From assembly GCF_030269925.1 (NCBI RefSeq), contig NC_085121.1, positions 10,929,501-10,993,500 of the forward strand: a DNA stretch of 64,000 nt, read 5' to 3'. Below the pieces are notes generated by a model. The model saw only the letters and a program-made list of their open reading frames with translations. It was not told the DNA's origin and searched no databases. This DNA comes from Bombyx mori (Eukaryota; Arthropoda; Insecta; Lepidoptera; Bombycidae). Position numbers and translations under genes: made by a program. Of this stretch, positions 1 to 9,412 are shown piece after piece; position 1 is the stretch's first letter, and the number at the start of each line of letters is the position of its first letter.

Positions 1-295
1 TACATATCCAGTTGTGATAGGCTATTTGGTTTCAGCATTTCACTTAATATGCATCTTTAATTTTTGTAATTAAAGGTCCATATTAACATCAACAGTTCGA
101 TGTTTTTAATTGAACTTTTTTTCTTATGATATTTTTTCCAAATTTTAAACTCCAAATGGCTCTTCTGTAAAGTTGTAAAAATGTCAATAAACGAAATAGC
201 TTTTTACCCCTCGACATAATGTTTTTTTTTTAGTCTAGGTTGTAAGCCGCATATTTTATTTTTAAGCTATATAATACAGTAAATTGTACACTTAC
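1..295 (-). other. Tango11 intron, partial
   Basis: AT-rich intron sequence downstream of the donor at 294-295. A T-run lies near 224-232. No coding sequence or repeat recognised. Confidence 0.6.
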
Positions 296-643
296 CAACA
301 TGTTGGTCTTGTCCAATAACTAAGATCCTTTCTGGTACCTTCATGTCAAATTTCTCATTAGCATAATCCCAACCTGAAACCATTCCATTGGGAGCTGTTT
401 CATCATCAATTATATCACCTGTTGCCTGAAAATTAAAATAAATCTTATCATGACATTATTGAGGGTAGTAAGAATAGTACTGATTCAATATAAATTGGCA
501 TTTCATTATAGTTTCTGTATACAGAGTGTTTTTGCATAAAAAAACAATGTTTGGTGTTAAGGGTTTTTTACCTTTATTCTTTGAGGCACAGTCATATTGT
601 GACTGATAAGGCGAGTATATGCCTCTTCGGGTGGATACTGCAT
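296..643 (-). CDS. Tango11: Tango11 / mitochondrial fission factor (Mff), 5' coding exons, partial
   Basis: Two exons read on the minus strand. Coding exon 1 runs 643-572 (24 codons from ATG, phase 0, donor GTAAAA); its acceptor at 659-660 shows an upstream 5' UTR exon exists. Exon 2 runs 425-296 (130 nt, donor GTAAGT). The start resembles the Mff N-terminus: an aromatic/acidic stretch, then TVPQRIKV and later MKVPERILVIG, the two short conserved motifs of Mff and Drosophila Tango11. Family knowledge: Mff is a tail-anchored outer mitochondrial and peroxisomal membrane protein that recruits the dynamin Drp1; the coiled coil and C-terminal anchor would lie beyond position 1, off the window. The gene is divergent from the UGGT gene. 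Identification rests on short motifs, but order, spacing and clean splice phases agree. Confidence 0.82.
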
Positions 644-658
644 ACTGTTAATATTTAT

Positions 659-917
659 CTGAAAATAAATGTTGCATTACAATTAAAAGTCCACCACTGA
701 AGTAATTAATTCGATTAATTGAAAGAAAATCTAATTTACAAAGAAATTAATGAAATATTTTTGGAATGCTAGATTACCGCTCATATACATACAGATGTGA
801 AATTAGTTTCTTTAATTTATTTCATTTGGTTGGATTTACCAGAATACCGTTAGGAGGCAAATCCTAGTTTATTTTTCTCAAATCGTAATACTTTTAACTT
901 AGATGTAAGTCCATTTT
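659..917 (-). other. Tango11 5' intron segment next to the LINE
   Basis: AT-rich intron between the acceptor of the first coding exon and the I-clade LINE. The LINE target duplication starts at 918. Nothing else recognised. Confidence 0.5.
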
Positions 918-924
918 CCTTTGC

Positions 925-926
<2 letters not shown>
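918..926. repeat. Target-site duplication of the I-clade LINE, left copy
   Basis: CCTTTGCAG directly beside the T-run. The partner copy is at 6559-6567. Confidence 0.8.

Positions 927-980
<54 letters not shown>
927..980 (-). repeat. LINE poly(A) tail (poly T on plus strand)
   Basis: About 54 uninterrupted T, the 3' tail of the minus-strand LINE. Such a long pure tail is usual for young copies, although assembly length error is possible. Confidence 0.9.
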
Positions 981-1102
981 CTTTTTTAGCTTGCACTGTT
1001 TGTGCATTTAGCCACATACAAGGGTAAAGGTAGGGAAACAGGAGAAAAAGGAAAAAACGGATAATTAAAAAGAATGGATCAGGTAGGTATTTATATACAT
1101 AA

Positions 1103-4100
1103 TTACAATTTGATATTATGTTTCAGGATAAAATTTGAAATACATAAATAAATATCATAGTTCATAGTACACAGCAAAGTATTAATAGAAGTCGGGAGTG
1201 GAATACCAAGGGATGTTAATAAATCAATAAATGAGGAACAGTCATTTAAGGAGCACGCGAAAAAAATATGATTTAAATTGCCAACATCAGCGCCGCAATC
1301 ACACATATTGTTATTGACTATACCCAATCTAGTCAAATGAGATGGAGTGCAAGCATGACCCAGTCTCATCCGGATTATGATAGTAGTCGTGATCTTATTA
1401 AATCTAAAATTGTAAAACCAAGGCTTGGTAGGAATGACAGATTGTATTTGGGCATAATTCTTTCCTTTATATTGACTAGAAATAGCCCATGTTTGTCCCC
1501 AAGATTCGCGCAGGTCTGAATTCGGAAGACACAAAAGATCATTTATGAAGATTTTGTATGGATAAATATCTCCACAATCCACAGCATCATTGGCAAGTTT
1601 ATCAGCAAATTCATTGCCAGAAATACCCACGTGACTAGGAATCCAGGCAAAAATTACATCGAAACCTTTTAAATTACATTCCCACAGTAATTTTCTACAA
1701 TCTACAATAACAGGGTAATTGGCGCAAGATTTGAAAGGAAATTTCTGAAGTGCCTGAAGCGCACTTTTGGAATCAGAAAAAATAACAGATTTATGTAATT
1801 TCATCAAATTAACATATTCTATAGCTTTAAATAATCCGTAGCATTCCCCAGTAAAAACAGAGCTTTCTGGTGGAAGTTTAATTTTTTGGACAATTTTTGA
1901 TTGTTGATGATAAACTCCAACACCAACGAGACCAGAGGAAGAATTTTTAGATGCATCGCTATAAATGTAATGTCGATCTGACCACTCTCTATCTAAGATG
2001 ATATTAAAATCGATATTGGCAGAAAAAATAGATCGAGATATATCTAAGGTAAAATGAATTTTAGGAACAAGAGTTAATGCTTCATATTCAGCAGAAAAAA
2101 TAGAGAGACGATGAGACATGTGAGTGGGGGCAAGCAAAGAGGAAAATTTACGAAAACTCACGACTAAACAAGGTAGAGACTTGTGCCTCCAGTAGGGGGA
2201 AGATGAAACTAAATGTGATAAAGTAGATAATTTGGTATGAAGGGGATGCTTGGTAAATTGTAGAGCACGGAACAGAAACTTGTCACAAAGATATTGACGA
2301 CGGAGTCGCAGAGGAGGGTCAACACACTCAACTTGTAAAGCATTGATAGGACTAGATTTCATTGCACCGGTTATTAAACGGAGAGCTTTTGATTGTATGC
2401 CATCAAGCTTATTTAGTCCGACTGCATTACATGGTTCAAGAAAGTAAGTACCATAATCTAAAATACTTCGTATGAGAGCGTTGTATAGGAGCTTTAGATT
2501 ATATGGATGTCCACCCCACCAGACTCCAGTTAAACATCTCATAATATTCAAAACTCGTTCGCATCTAGCTATAACGTAATAACAATGTGATAAACCTGAT
2601 AATTTGGCGTCTAGAATAACTCCTAAAAATTTTATTTCATTTTCAGATGGAATAAGTTCATTATCAAAATATACGGAAACAGGAGGAGGAAGCCGCATTC
2701 TAGAAAATAACACAATGCAACTTTTTGAAACAGAAAGATTAAGAGCGTTGGAGACAAGCCAAAATTTAAGTTTGGACAGTGCTCGACTTAAAAAGTCACT
2801 TAATTCTAAAACAGATCGCCCTGAAACGTATAAAACTAGATCATCTGCATATTGTAATATAGACACGTTATTAGAATCACCATTAGGTATTTGAATTGCT
2901 TTATCTAGGTCATGTGTGTAAATGTTATACAAAGTAGGGCTAATAACACATCCCTGGGGTAAGCCCTTCCATAAAGTTCTAGATTTATGGTTTGAATCGC
3001 CCGTATCCATAGTTATTACTCTACCAGACAAGTAATTAATAATAAAATTAGTAATCAAAAAGGGAACATTGAGCTTAAGGAGTTTTAGCTTTAATATGTG
3101 AAGATCGACGTTATCGTAAGCAGCATGTATATCTAAAAATGCTGCAAGTGTTGATTCATTATTACTAAAGGATAATCTAATATCAGTTGTAAATATTCCA
3201 AGACTATCCATAGTGCTCCGACCTTTCCTAAAGCCGTATTGGTTCGGAGCAAGAATATCATTAGATTCAAGAAACCATTCTAACCGATTTTTTATTAGAT
3301 GTTCTGTTAATTTTGCGAGAACAGATGCGAGGGCTATTGGTCTATACGAGTTCGCATCAGAAGGAGGCTTATTCGGTTTTAAAATAGAGATTACTTCTTG
3401 TAATTTCCACGAAGTGGGGATATTGCCAGAAATCATAATGGAATTTATCAAACTTAAAAAGTAAAGAAGGCTAGAATCACTTAAGTGAGAGAAAAACGAA
3501 TAGGGTATACCATCAGTGCCAGGGGCAGAATCTTTAACGTATGCTAAAACTCCTTTCAGCTCTGAAAGGCTAAAAGGAGAATCAAGACTAGTTAAGCTGT
3601 TGGTATTAATTACTGGGGAAAGAGTATGAGAGATAAAGAAATTCGGTACTAGCGGAGGGGCAATATTATCTAAGAAGTTGTCTGCTATATCATTAGGAAG
3701 AAAAGTTGCACCAGGTTCCTTAAAAGCTGATCGAAACCGGCGAATATTTTGCCAAACTACAGAGGGTGATACGTCAGGAGATAGAGACGCACAAAAGGTC
3801 TTCCACCCTTCCCATTTCTTTACTTTAAGAAGCTTTTTTGTTTCAGTCATTACACGAGATAATAAATCAAAGTTTTCAGAAGTAGAATTTTCTTTATATT
3901 TTTTTTCTGTTAGCTTTCTTTTTTTAATAGCTAATGAACACTCATTATCCCACCAAGGCGGAGATGGTATCATTTTATTATGATTGTGTTTTTTTACTGG
4001 GAACACCTTTTCTGCGGCTTGTATCAAAGACAAAGCAAATGCTTCTGCGCAAACTTCATGGTTGTTTTTCGTGATTATCGGGAGGTTAGGAATAACCTTT

Positions 4101-4837
4101 TCAACTTCTTCTTTAAACGAAAACCAATTAGCATTTTCAAGTTTAAATTTCATTCTCGGGGAGCGACATTTAGTACGGGACGATGTTGCTATAGGAAAAT
4201 TTATCACTATTGGAAAATGATCGCTACCATAACTAGAAGATAAAATATTCCAGGAAACGATAGAAGCTAGATTAGGAGTACAGATTGAAAGATCAGGGGC
4301 ACTGATTTCTTCATGGGGTTGTGTGCGACGAGTTGCCTTACCAGTATTTAAAATACACCATTTATACTTATCGACCATATCCAACAGTCGAGAGCCATAA
4401 TGATTACTAATGGAGCTGCCCCATGCTACATGTTGAGCATTGAAATCTCCCATGATTAAGATCGGATTGGGAAATATAGAAAAAATTGATTCTATTTCAT
4501 TATACACACTAGAAGTGGGGTGTGGAATATATAGGGAAACGTAACATATGTTGTTAATGGTAATGGCAATAATAGAAAAATCAGAACTATGATTTGGAAT
4601 AGTAAACTGAGAAAAACTAATATTATTTTTAATGAGAAGTGCTACACCTCCATATCCATCTGACCTATCTTCACGAATACAAGAGTATTTGGGAATTCTA
4701 AAATTAAAACCTGGACGTAGCCAAGTTTCTTGTAAAGAAATTAAAAAAGGTTGATATTTATTTGCTAAATAGATAATGTCACATTTCTTAGAGCTAATGC
4801 TGCGACAGTTCCACTGAATTATTTGTGACTGATCCAT
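1103..4837 (-). CDS. LINE ORF2: AP endonuclease, reverse transcriptase, RNase H
   Basis: 1244 codons, uninterrupted. Order of parts: an APE-type endonuclease at about residues 5-225 (IIQWNCRS start, QETWL, MGDFNA, GSDHFPI); reverse transcriptase in the middle (YRPIAL, QYGFRKGRST, GLPQGCVISPTLYNIY, catalytic QYADDLVLY); RNase H from about residue 957 (YSDAS, GECYGL, FSDSKSAL, WIPSHVGISGNEFADKLA) with the D-E-D-D residues present; then a C-terminal Cys/His motif near residues 1179-1195. The RT block that usually reads FLDIKAAFD is FLDIHAAYD here. It would nick target DNA and prime reverse transcription of the element RNA. It overlaps ORF1 by 44 nt in another frame. No inactivating change is visible. 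Confidence 0.93.
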   Translation of the reverse strand: MDQSQIIQWNCRSISSKKCDIIYLANKYQPFLISLQETWLRPGFNFRIPKYSCIREDRSDGYGGVALLIKNNISFSQFTIPNHSSDFSIIAITINNICYVSLYIPHPTSSVYNEIESIFSIFPNPILIMGDFNAQHVAWGSSISNHYGSRLLDMVDKYKWCILNTGKATRRTQPHEEISAPDLSICTPNLASIVSWNILSSSYGSDHFPIVINFPIATSSRTKCRSPRMKFKLENANWFSFKEEVEKVIPNLPIITKNNHEVCAEAFALSLIQAAEKVFPVKKHNHNKMIPSPPWWDNECSLAIKKRKLTEKKYKENSTSENFDLLSRVMTETKKLLKVKKWEGWKTFCASLSPDVSPSVVWQNIRRFRSAFKEPGATFLPNDIADNFLDNIAPPLVPNFFISHTLSPVINTNSLTSLDSPFSLSELKGVLAYVKDSAPGTDGIPYSFFSHLSDSSLLYFLSLINSIMISGNIPTSWKLQEVISILKPNKPPSDANSYRPIALASVLAKLTEHLIKNRLEWFLESNDILAPNQYGFRKGRSTMDSLGIFTTDIRLSFSNNESTLAAFLDIHAAYDNVDLHILKLKLLKLNVPFLITNFIINYLSGRVITMDTGDSNHKSRTLWKGLPQGCVISPTLYNIYTHDLDKAIQIPNGDSNNVSILQYADDLVLYVSGRSVLELSDFLSRALSKLKFWLVSNALNLSVSKSCIVLFSRMRLPPPVSVYFDNELIPSENEIKFLGVILDAKLSGLSHCYYVIARCERVLNIMRCLTGVWWGGHPYNLKLLYNALIRSILDYGTYFLEPCNAVGLNKLDGIQSKALRLITGAMKSSPINALQVECVDPPLRLRRQYLCDKFLFRALQFTKHPLHTKLSTLSHLVSSSPYWRHKSLPCLVVSFRKFSSLLAPTHMSHRLSIFSAEYEALTLVPKIHFTLDISRSIFSANIDFNIILDREWSDRHYIYSDASKNSSSGLVGVGVYHQQSKIVQKIKLPPESSVFTGECYGLFKAIEYVNLMKLHKSVIFSDSKSALQALQKFPFKSCANYPVIVDCRKLLWECNLKGFDVIFAWIPSHVGISGNEFADKLANDAVDCGDIYPYKIFINDLLCLPNSDLRESWGQTWAISSQYKGKNYAQIQSVIPTKPWFYNFRFNKITTTIIIRMRLGHACTPSHLTRLGIVNNNMCDCGADVGNLNHIFFACSLNDCSSFIDLLTSLGIPLPTSINTLLCTMNYDIYLCISNFILKHNIKL

Positions 4838-6362
4838 TATTGTTGTTAGTTACAGATTTATCTGTAAGAAGAGTGGCAGTGTTGGACGGTAAAGAATGTT
4901 CAGAAATTACTTGTGAAGATTGAAGAAGAAAATTCATAAGAGTGAGAATTAAATCACGAGTTGACAAGTTTTGAAGTGAGTGGTGATCATATCCTGTTCC
5001 AACTGTTGGTAGTGGAATATCATATTCATTGGTTAATTTTGCATGAGCTATTTTGTCAAAACCTTTACTAAGCTGCACTGGTGTTTTAGGTTTGAGAAAA
5101 ACTGTTTTTTTGTAAGATTTATTGACATTTTCAGACTTTGGATTTGAAACTTTAATATGTGATATAGGAGGAGATATTGGAGTGGACAGAACATCTGAAT
5201 ATGATCTACTAACAGGAGGATGTAATTTCAGGGCTTCTGCATATGATAGACAACTTTTGGCCATAGATTCTTTGATGGATTTTTGTCTAAAAAATTCAGG
5301 GCATTTGCGGCTAGTGGCGAAATGTGATCCAGAACAAAGGCAACATATGACATTTTCCTCTTCAATATTACAACTGTCCCCTGAGTGGCCATTACCACAT
5401 TTAAAACAACGGGGAGAAGACCTACATTGTGTTTTAATGTGACCATATCGACAGCATTGAAAACACTGAATAGTTGGGTATATGTACAGATCAACAGGTA
5501 AAGAATTATAACATAAATATACACGTTTTGGTAAGACTTGGCCATCGAAGGTGAGCACTACTGTTTCAATTGGAATAAAATTAGTGTTACCATTATTAAT
5601 TTGTTTTTTATTTAATCTTCTTACTTTAAGAATAGGTCCACATCCAAATGGAACATTTATATTTTTTAAAATCTCTTCTTCTGTCCAGTCCGTTGGAATT
5701 CCTCTTACTACACCCATACGTGTTACATTATTAGTCGGAATGAAAGTTTTAAAATTATTCTTAATTACTGCAGGATGATGTAGGAAGGCATTAGCATCTT
5801 CAAAATGGCTAAACGCAAGTAAAATTCTGTTTCGACCAATGCGCTTCAGGCTACCATTTACAATATTTTTAAATGAATTTTTTTTTAAAAACTGCCCAAA
5901 TGAAATTGGGTGGATAGAGGAGTTATCATTTGGATTTTGTTGTATTTTTTGAACATGGACTATAAAAGGCGAGGCATCTGACGACTGGTAAAGAATTCTA
6001 CCTATAGACTGCTGTGTCCGCTTTTTGTTGTCAGTAGAAGATTGAGACGCTGAATTTGCATTAATTATCGATTGAGAATTTGACTGCATTGGGGTATCAA
6101 TGGTTGCAGGAGGGGCTAAATCACATCTACAGTCTGATTCACAACTATCAATAGCAGATTTAAGATGTTTTCTTTTTTTCTTGTTGCAATGCTTGCAGAT
6201 CTTACTAGCATGTGATCTTTTTCTTTTGGAGTTAGTTCTAGTTTGGTTAGAGCAATCGGAATCTAGTACAGATCCCTCAGTATCTATTCCAGAATTAAAA
6301 TCAATAGTAATTTCATTCGACACCTGGGGGCCGTAGCCCCCAGGGTCGTCCGGATCAAACAT
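4794..6362 (-). CDS. LINE ORF1: gag-like nucleic-acid-binding protein with zinc knuckles
   Basis: 522 codons, starting MFDPDDPGG. The N-terminal third is acidic, Ser-rich and Lys-rich, with a basic patch (KRKRSH, KKKRKH) that could be a nuclear signal. Three consecutive Cys/His knuckles follow near the middle (CFQCCRYGHIKTQC, CFKCGNGHSGDSC, CCLCSGSHFATSRKC), as in I and R1 type elements, where ORF1 coats the element RNA. The C-terminal part is Ser/Thr/Asn-rich. The reading frame ends inside the first codons of ORF2, which suggests coupled translation. The ATG at 6362 is the first in frame. Confidence 0.88.
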   Translation of the reverse strand: MFDPDDPGGYGPQVSNEITIDFNSGIDTEGSVLDSDCSNQTRTNSKRKRSHASKICKHCNKKKRKHLKSAIDSCESDCRCDLAPPATIDTPMQSNSQSIINANSASQSSTDNKKRTQQSIGRILYQSSDASPFIVHVQKIQQNPNDNSSIHPISFGQFLKKNSFKNIVNGSLKRIGRNRILLAFSHFEDANAFLHHPAVIKNNFKTFIPTNNVTRMGVVRGIPTDWTEEEILKNINVPFGCGPILKVRRLNKKQINNGNTNFIPIETVVLTFDGQVLPKRVYLCYNSLPVDLYIYPTIQCFQCCRYGHIKTQCRSSPRCFKCGNGHSGDSCNIEEENVICCLCSGSHFATSRKCPEFFRQKSIKESMAKSCLSYAEALKLHPPVSRSYSDVLSTPISPPISHIKVSNPKSENVNKSYKKTVFLKPKTPVQLSKGFDKIAHAKLTNEYDIPLPTVGTGYDHHSLQNLSTRDLILTLMNFLLQSSQVISEHSLPSNTATLLTDKSVTNNNNGSVTNNSVELSQH

Positions 6363-6558
6363 TAATACAATCTAAGAAATTATAAGAATAACTTACCAAA
6401 TCAAACGAAGAAAATAATAAAACGTGGATTAAATAGATACAAATATACTAAAATATTAATACTATATTACCCAACTGATCCAATTAACATCAAAAATTAA
6501 TTTTAATTATAGATAAACGACCAGCACATTCGAAGTTTCCCGCGCTTTTTTTCCTGTC

Positions 6559-6567
6559 CCTTTGCAG
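6559..6567. repeat. Target-site duplication of the I-clade LINE, right copy
   Basis: CCTTTGCAG, identical to 918-926. It sets the LINE 5' end at about 6558. Confidence 0.8.
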
Positions 6568-7284
6568 TTTGCAACTTTGGAACCGTGGTTGACAGTTGAC
6601 AGCTTTTTTTGTAAAATAGTAAGGGCAAAGGAAATGTAACTCACATACCAATAATGCTGGTATCCAAAGATTGGAGTCAGGTACTTGTATTCTAATAAAA
6701 TACGTTCTTGACACGTAATCACGACTGACTTTTACGATGAAGAAATAATATCACGTAGCTTTACGTTATTAAAAATCACAACTGTATGTATTTTTGCTAA
6801 TAACTGCCCAAACGTTTCCGAAAGAACTCCAGTACATCAAGATGGTTGAGTTTAGTGATCTGTGCTTCGGCTGCTACTGAGGTTGAAATTTTGGAAAGTA
6901 AAAAAAGCGCGTTTTTTTAATTGAGTATGACCATTTATTATTGTTAATCAAATACAGTATGATATAATGTATCATTAATGATAATATTAGAATGCTGCTG
7001 GTTTTTTGGTTACGATTACGATAACGGAAACTGTTATCGTGATCGCTAGATGGTGTACTTAGTAAATTAGGTAGGATGCGTTCGGAAATATTATTAATTA
7101 GTACAGTTGAAATAGTCATCGATATAATGGCGTAGTGTATGCCTTGTAAATACCTTCTGATGAGATTACTGATTTGTGAAAAAGGTGCCCAACAAAAATG
7201 TTTTGAGAATAAATATGTGAGAGAAATTGTCGGTCCTTCGGGGTCCCCTGAGAATGGGGGCCTGGGCACGGGCCCCGTGTGCCC
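6568..7284. other. Probable Tango11 upstream region, no gene seen
   Basis: About 700 bp with no supported gene. A CAAGATGG motif at about 6839 (YY1-like) could mark a minus-strand transcription start for Tango11, but this is a guess. Part near 7219-7284 (a GC-rich stretch around GGGGTCCCC) looks like repeat sequence leading into the SINE. Confidence 0.35.
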
Positions 7285-7690
7285 TTACAGTAAAGATGGT
7301 ATTGGTCCGGTGCATTCGTATCTAGCGATGCACCGGTGTTTAATCCCGTCGGCGGGTACCAATTTTTCTAATGAAATACGTATTTAACAAATGTTCACGA
7401 TTGACTTCCACGGTGAAGGAATAACATAGTGTAATAAAAATAAAAAACTCGCAAAATTATAAATTGCGTAATTATTGGTGGTAGGACCTCTTGTGAGTCG
7501 GCACGGGTAGGTACCCTGCCTATTTCTGCCGTGAAGCAGTAATGCGTTTCGGTTTGAAGGGTGGGGCAGCCGTTGTAACTATACCGAGACCTTAGAACTC
7601 TTATCACAAGGTGGGTGGCGGCATTTTCGTTGAAGATATCTATGGGTTGCGGTAACCACATAACACCAAGTGAGCTAGTCCACCCCCAAA
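7285..7690 (+). mobile_element. SINE family A, long copy with tRNA-derived head
   Basis: The longest copy of the commonest short repeat in the window. The head keeps a B-box-like stretch GGTGTTTAATCCC at 7335-7347, expected of a tRNA-derived Pol III promoter. The body then follows the shared order: GGTGGTAGGACCTCTTGTG, the CTGCCTATTTCTGCC block, GAAGCAGTAATGCGTTTCGG, GTAACTATACCGAGACC, and a 3' end near a short A-run. No clear A box is left. The family name in Bombyx (Bm1, BMC1 or another) is not certain to me. Confidence 0.75.
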
Positions 7691-7889
7691 AAAAACAAAT
7701 TTTAGTTCCATCAAGATGAGTTTAAGGAATAGATTGGCTGACTCCTATGTACATATCTGAGGCATAAGGCTGTCGTTACGAGGAGCCACAGTAGTATATA
7801 TTGCTGCTATAAAATAGCGTTCTGAAGTTATTTACATACATTAGCTATTATAATGGATGGCAACTACTACGTGTAAGGGAAATAACTCC
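7691..7889. other. Short gene-free spacer
   Basis: Unassigned sequence between SINE A and the Harbinger-like element. Nothing recognised. Confidence 0.4.
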
Positions 7890-8152
7890 TAAATGTAGCA
7901 TTCCGATGTTGGCGACCGTGACCGACGCGGACTGCGACAGGGAACCGCGACCGGGTCGCGCGACTTACTTTTTTTTTATGATTGAAGGATTACTGGTGGC
8001 CCGTAGGCCTTTCCAGTTTCACCAGGACAGGTGGGCGACCCAGGACAGGTGGGTGATCGCGACTTACTGCTTAGTATGAATTTATATGAAACCCTAAACA
8101 ACGCAAGCGTCCCTATCACGCGACCCGTGGACGCGGCTAGCAAGCGACGTGG

Positions 8153-8535
8153 TTTTTTTTTTTTTCCTACCTATGCTGATAGCCTTGAGAGGCTATTTCA
8201 GCGTACCCTAGCTTGTGTAGGTGAGCTCGCGGGGCTCAAACCGGAGAATTGCTAACACCGCCCTAGCAAGAGCAGTGCTTCGCAGAATCTACCACCGGAT
8301 CGGAAGCGCGACCCGCTGAGAAGATCCAGCAAGAAACTCAGTGGGCTGTGTCTGTGGGTTAATTCGCTCGTCGAGCCCTTCGTCGCAAGCGACGGGTTCG
8401 GCGAGGACGGTGACCGGTGCTTGTATTGCCTAAAAGCACCGTTAATGGATCAGGAGGATCCGTGATGACGTGCTTTGGGCGACGGTTTACCAAACGGTCT
8501 ACAGGATCGGGTATGTAGTTTCCGGCGGCCACGAC
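8153..8535 (+). mobile_element. SINE family B copy inside the Harbinger-like element
   Basis: It starts after a T-run with CCTACCTATGCTGATAGCC and contains AATCTACCACCGGATCGG, AACTCAGTGGGCTGTGTC and CCTTCGTCGCAAGCGACGGG. A second copy at 56938-57300 follows the same order, which defines the family. This type resembles the classic Bombyx Bm1 repeat as I recall it. Confidence 0.75.
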
Positions 8536-8703
8536 AAGAGGGTTCTCATGTCGTGCCGCCTTCTCAAAGTGGCGCAGCGATGCCGACTGTAGATACTTAC
8601 TGACGGGGGTGACGTGGTCGCGCGACGCTAGTGCTACTGGAGCAGTGCCGCGCCGCAGCGCGACCCGGCCACGTTGCACGTCTAAATGGTGTCATTTTCC
8701 ACC

Positions 8704-8838
8704 CATGCTGACAAATTATTAATAGATGTTGTGTCTAAAAACCCACCTAAATACGATTCGACACTCCAGTCATATCGAGATAATGTTATTCGAGACAATA
8801 TTTGGGAAAAAAGTTGGCAAAATTCTTGTTTCTGAAAG
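8704..8838 (+). pseudogene. MADF (Myb/SANT-like) domain remnant
   Basis: One open stretch of about 45 codons contains ADKLLIDVV, NPPKYDS, YRDNVIRD and NIWEK, ending at a stop after WQNSCF. The pattern (hydrophobic start, NP.YD, Y+D, W) fits the MADF DNA-binding domain, which PIF/Harbinger elements often encode as a second protein. It has no proper start and breaks off in mid-domain, so it is a remnant. The call is by motif only. Confidence 0.5.
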
Positions 8839-9140
8839 CAAGGCAAACAAAATTCTTCTTCTTCTAATAAAATCTGTATAGCTCTTTATCTAGTTGCGGA
8901 TAAATTGACTGAGCACTAGAATACAACTGTATACAATAAAAACTGCGGGCAGACTGGCCGTCGGTAGCAGTCGCTGACATCGGAATGTCTCTGGTACTCA
9001 GGCGATCAGGGTCGCGGTTGCTAGTCGCGGTCACCTGTCGCCAACATCGGAATGCTACCTTTAAGTGTGTCTTTAGAGATCTAGAACTTGGCCGGGTACT
9101 TTCTCTACGCTCAACATAAATAATCTTTGGCCACCAACAC

Positions 9141-9155
9141 TAATCTATTTAGTCT
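9141..9155. repeat. Target-site duplication of the second LINE, left copy
   Basis: AATCTATTTAGTCTG, identical to 13238-13252. Confidence 0.85.
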
Positions 9156-9412
9156 GACTTTTTGGCAGGAACGCGAGGAGTGAAGTTGTGTGATTTTGTT
9201 TTATTTTGTTTATTTAGTGTTTCTTCAGGTTTAAATGTGTAATAACGGTGGTTTATTAACCGTTTAATATCTGTGAAAGTGCACAAATCTGGGAAAATGA
9301 AACAAAGTTGCTGAACGTAACTTCTCGGGATCTTCCAAAAAGTCCATTGAAAAAGTCTCAGTAAATGACTGATTCATCCGACCGATTTCGGCCATGGCGA
9401 CCACTTTGACTC

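Larger units (their letters stand above)
927..6558 (-). mobile_element. Full-length I-clade LINE with intact ORF1 and ORF2
   Basis: A complete non-LTR retrotransposon read on the minus strand: 5' UTR about 6558-6363, ORF1 6362-4794, ORF2 4837-1103, 3' UTR about 1102-981, then a run of about 54 T (the A tail) at 927-980. The same 9-mer CCTTTGCAG borders both sides, at 918-926 and 6559-6567; the three T that follow each copy may extend it into the tail. Both ORFs are free of stops and the tail is long, which suggests a recent insertion. Placement in the I clade is inferred from the order endonuclease, RT, RNase H in ORF2 and the three zinc knuckles in ORF1. It lies in sense orientation in the 5' intron of Tango11. 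Confidence 0.9.
7893..9061 (+). mobile_element. Harbinger-like DNA transposon remnant with terminal inverted repeats
   Basis: The two ends are inverted repeats: GTAGCATTCCGATGTTGGCG begins at about 7895, and its reverse complement is at about 9040-9059. Similarity continues inward with repeated GGCGACC and GCGACT words. TAA flanks both sides (7890-7892 and 9062-9064), the 3-bp target duplication typical of PIF/Harbinger. Inside is a MADF-like coding remnant (8704-8838) and a SINE B insertion. No transposase was recognised, so this is a non-autonomous or decayed copy. Confidence 0.6.
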
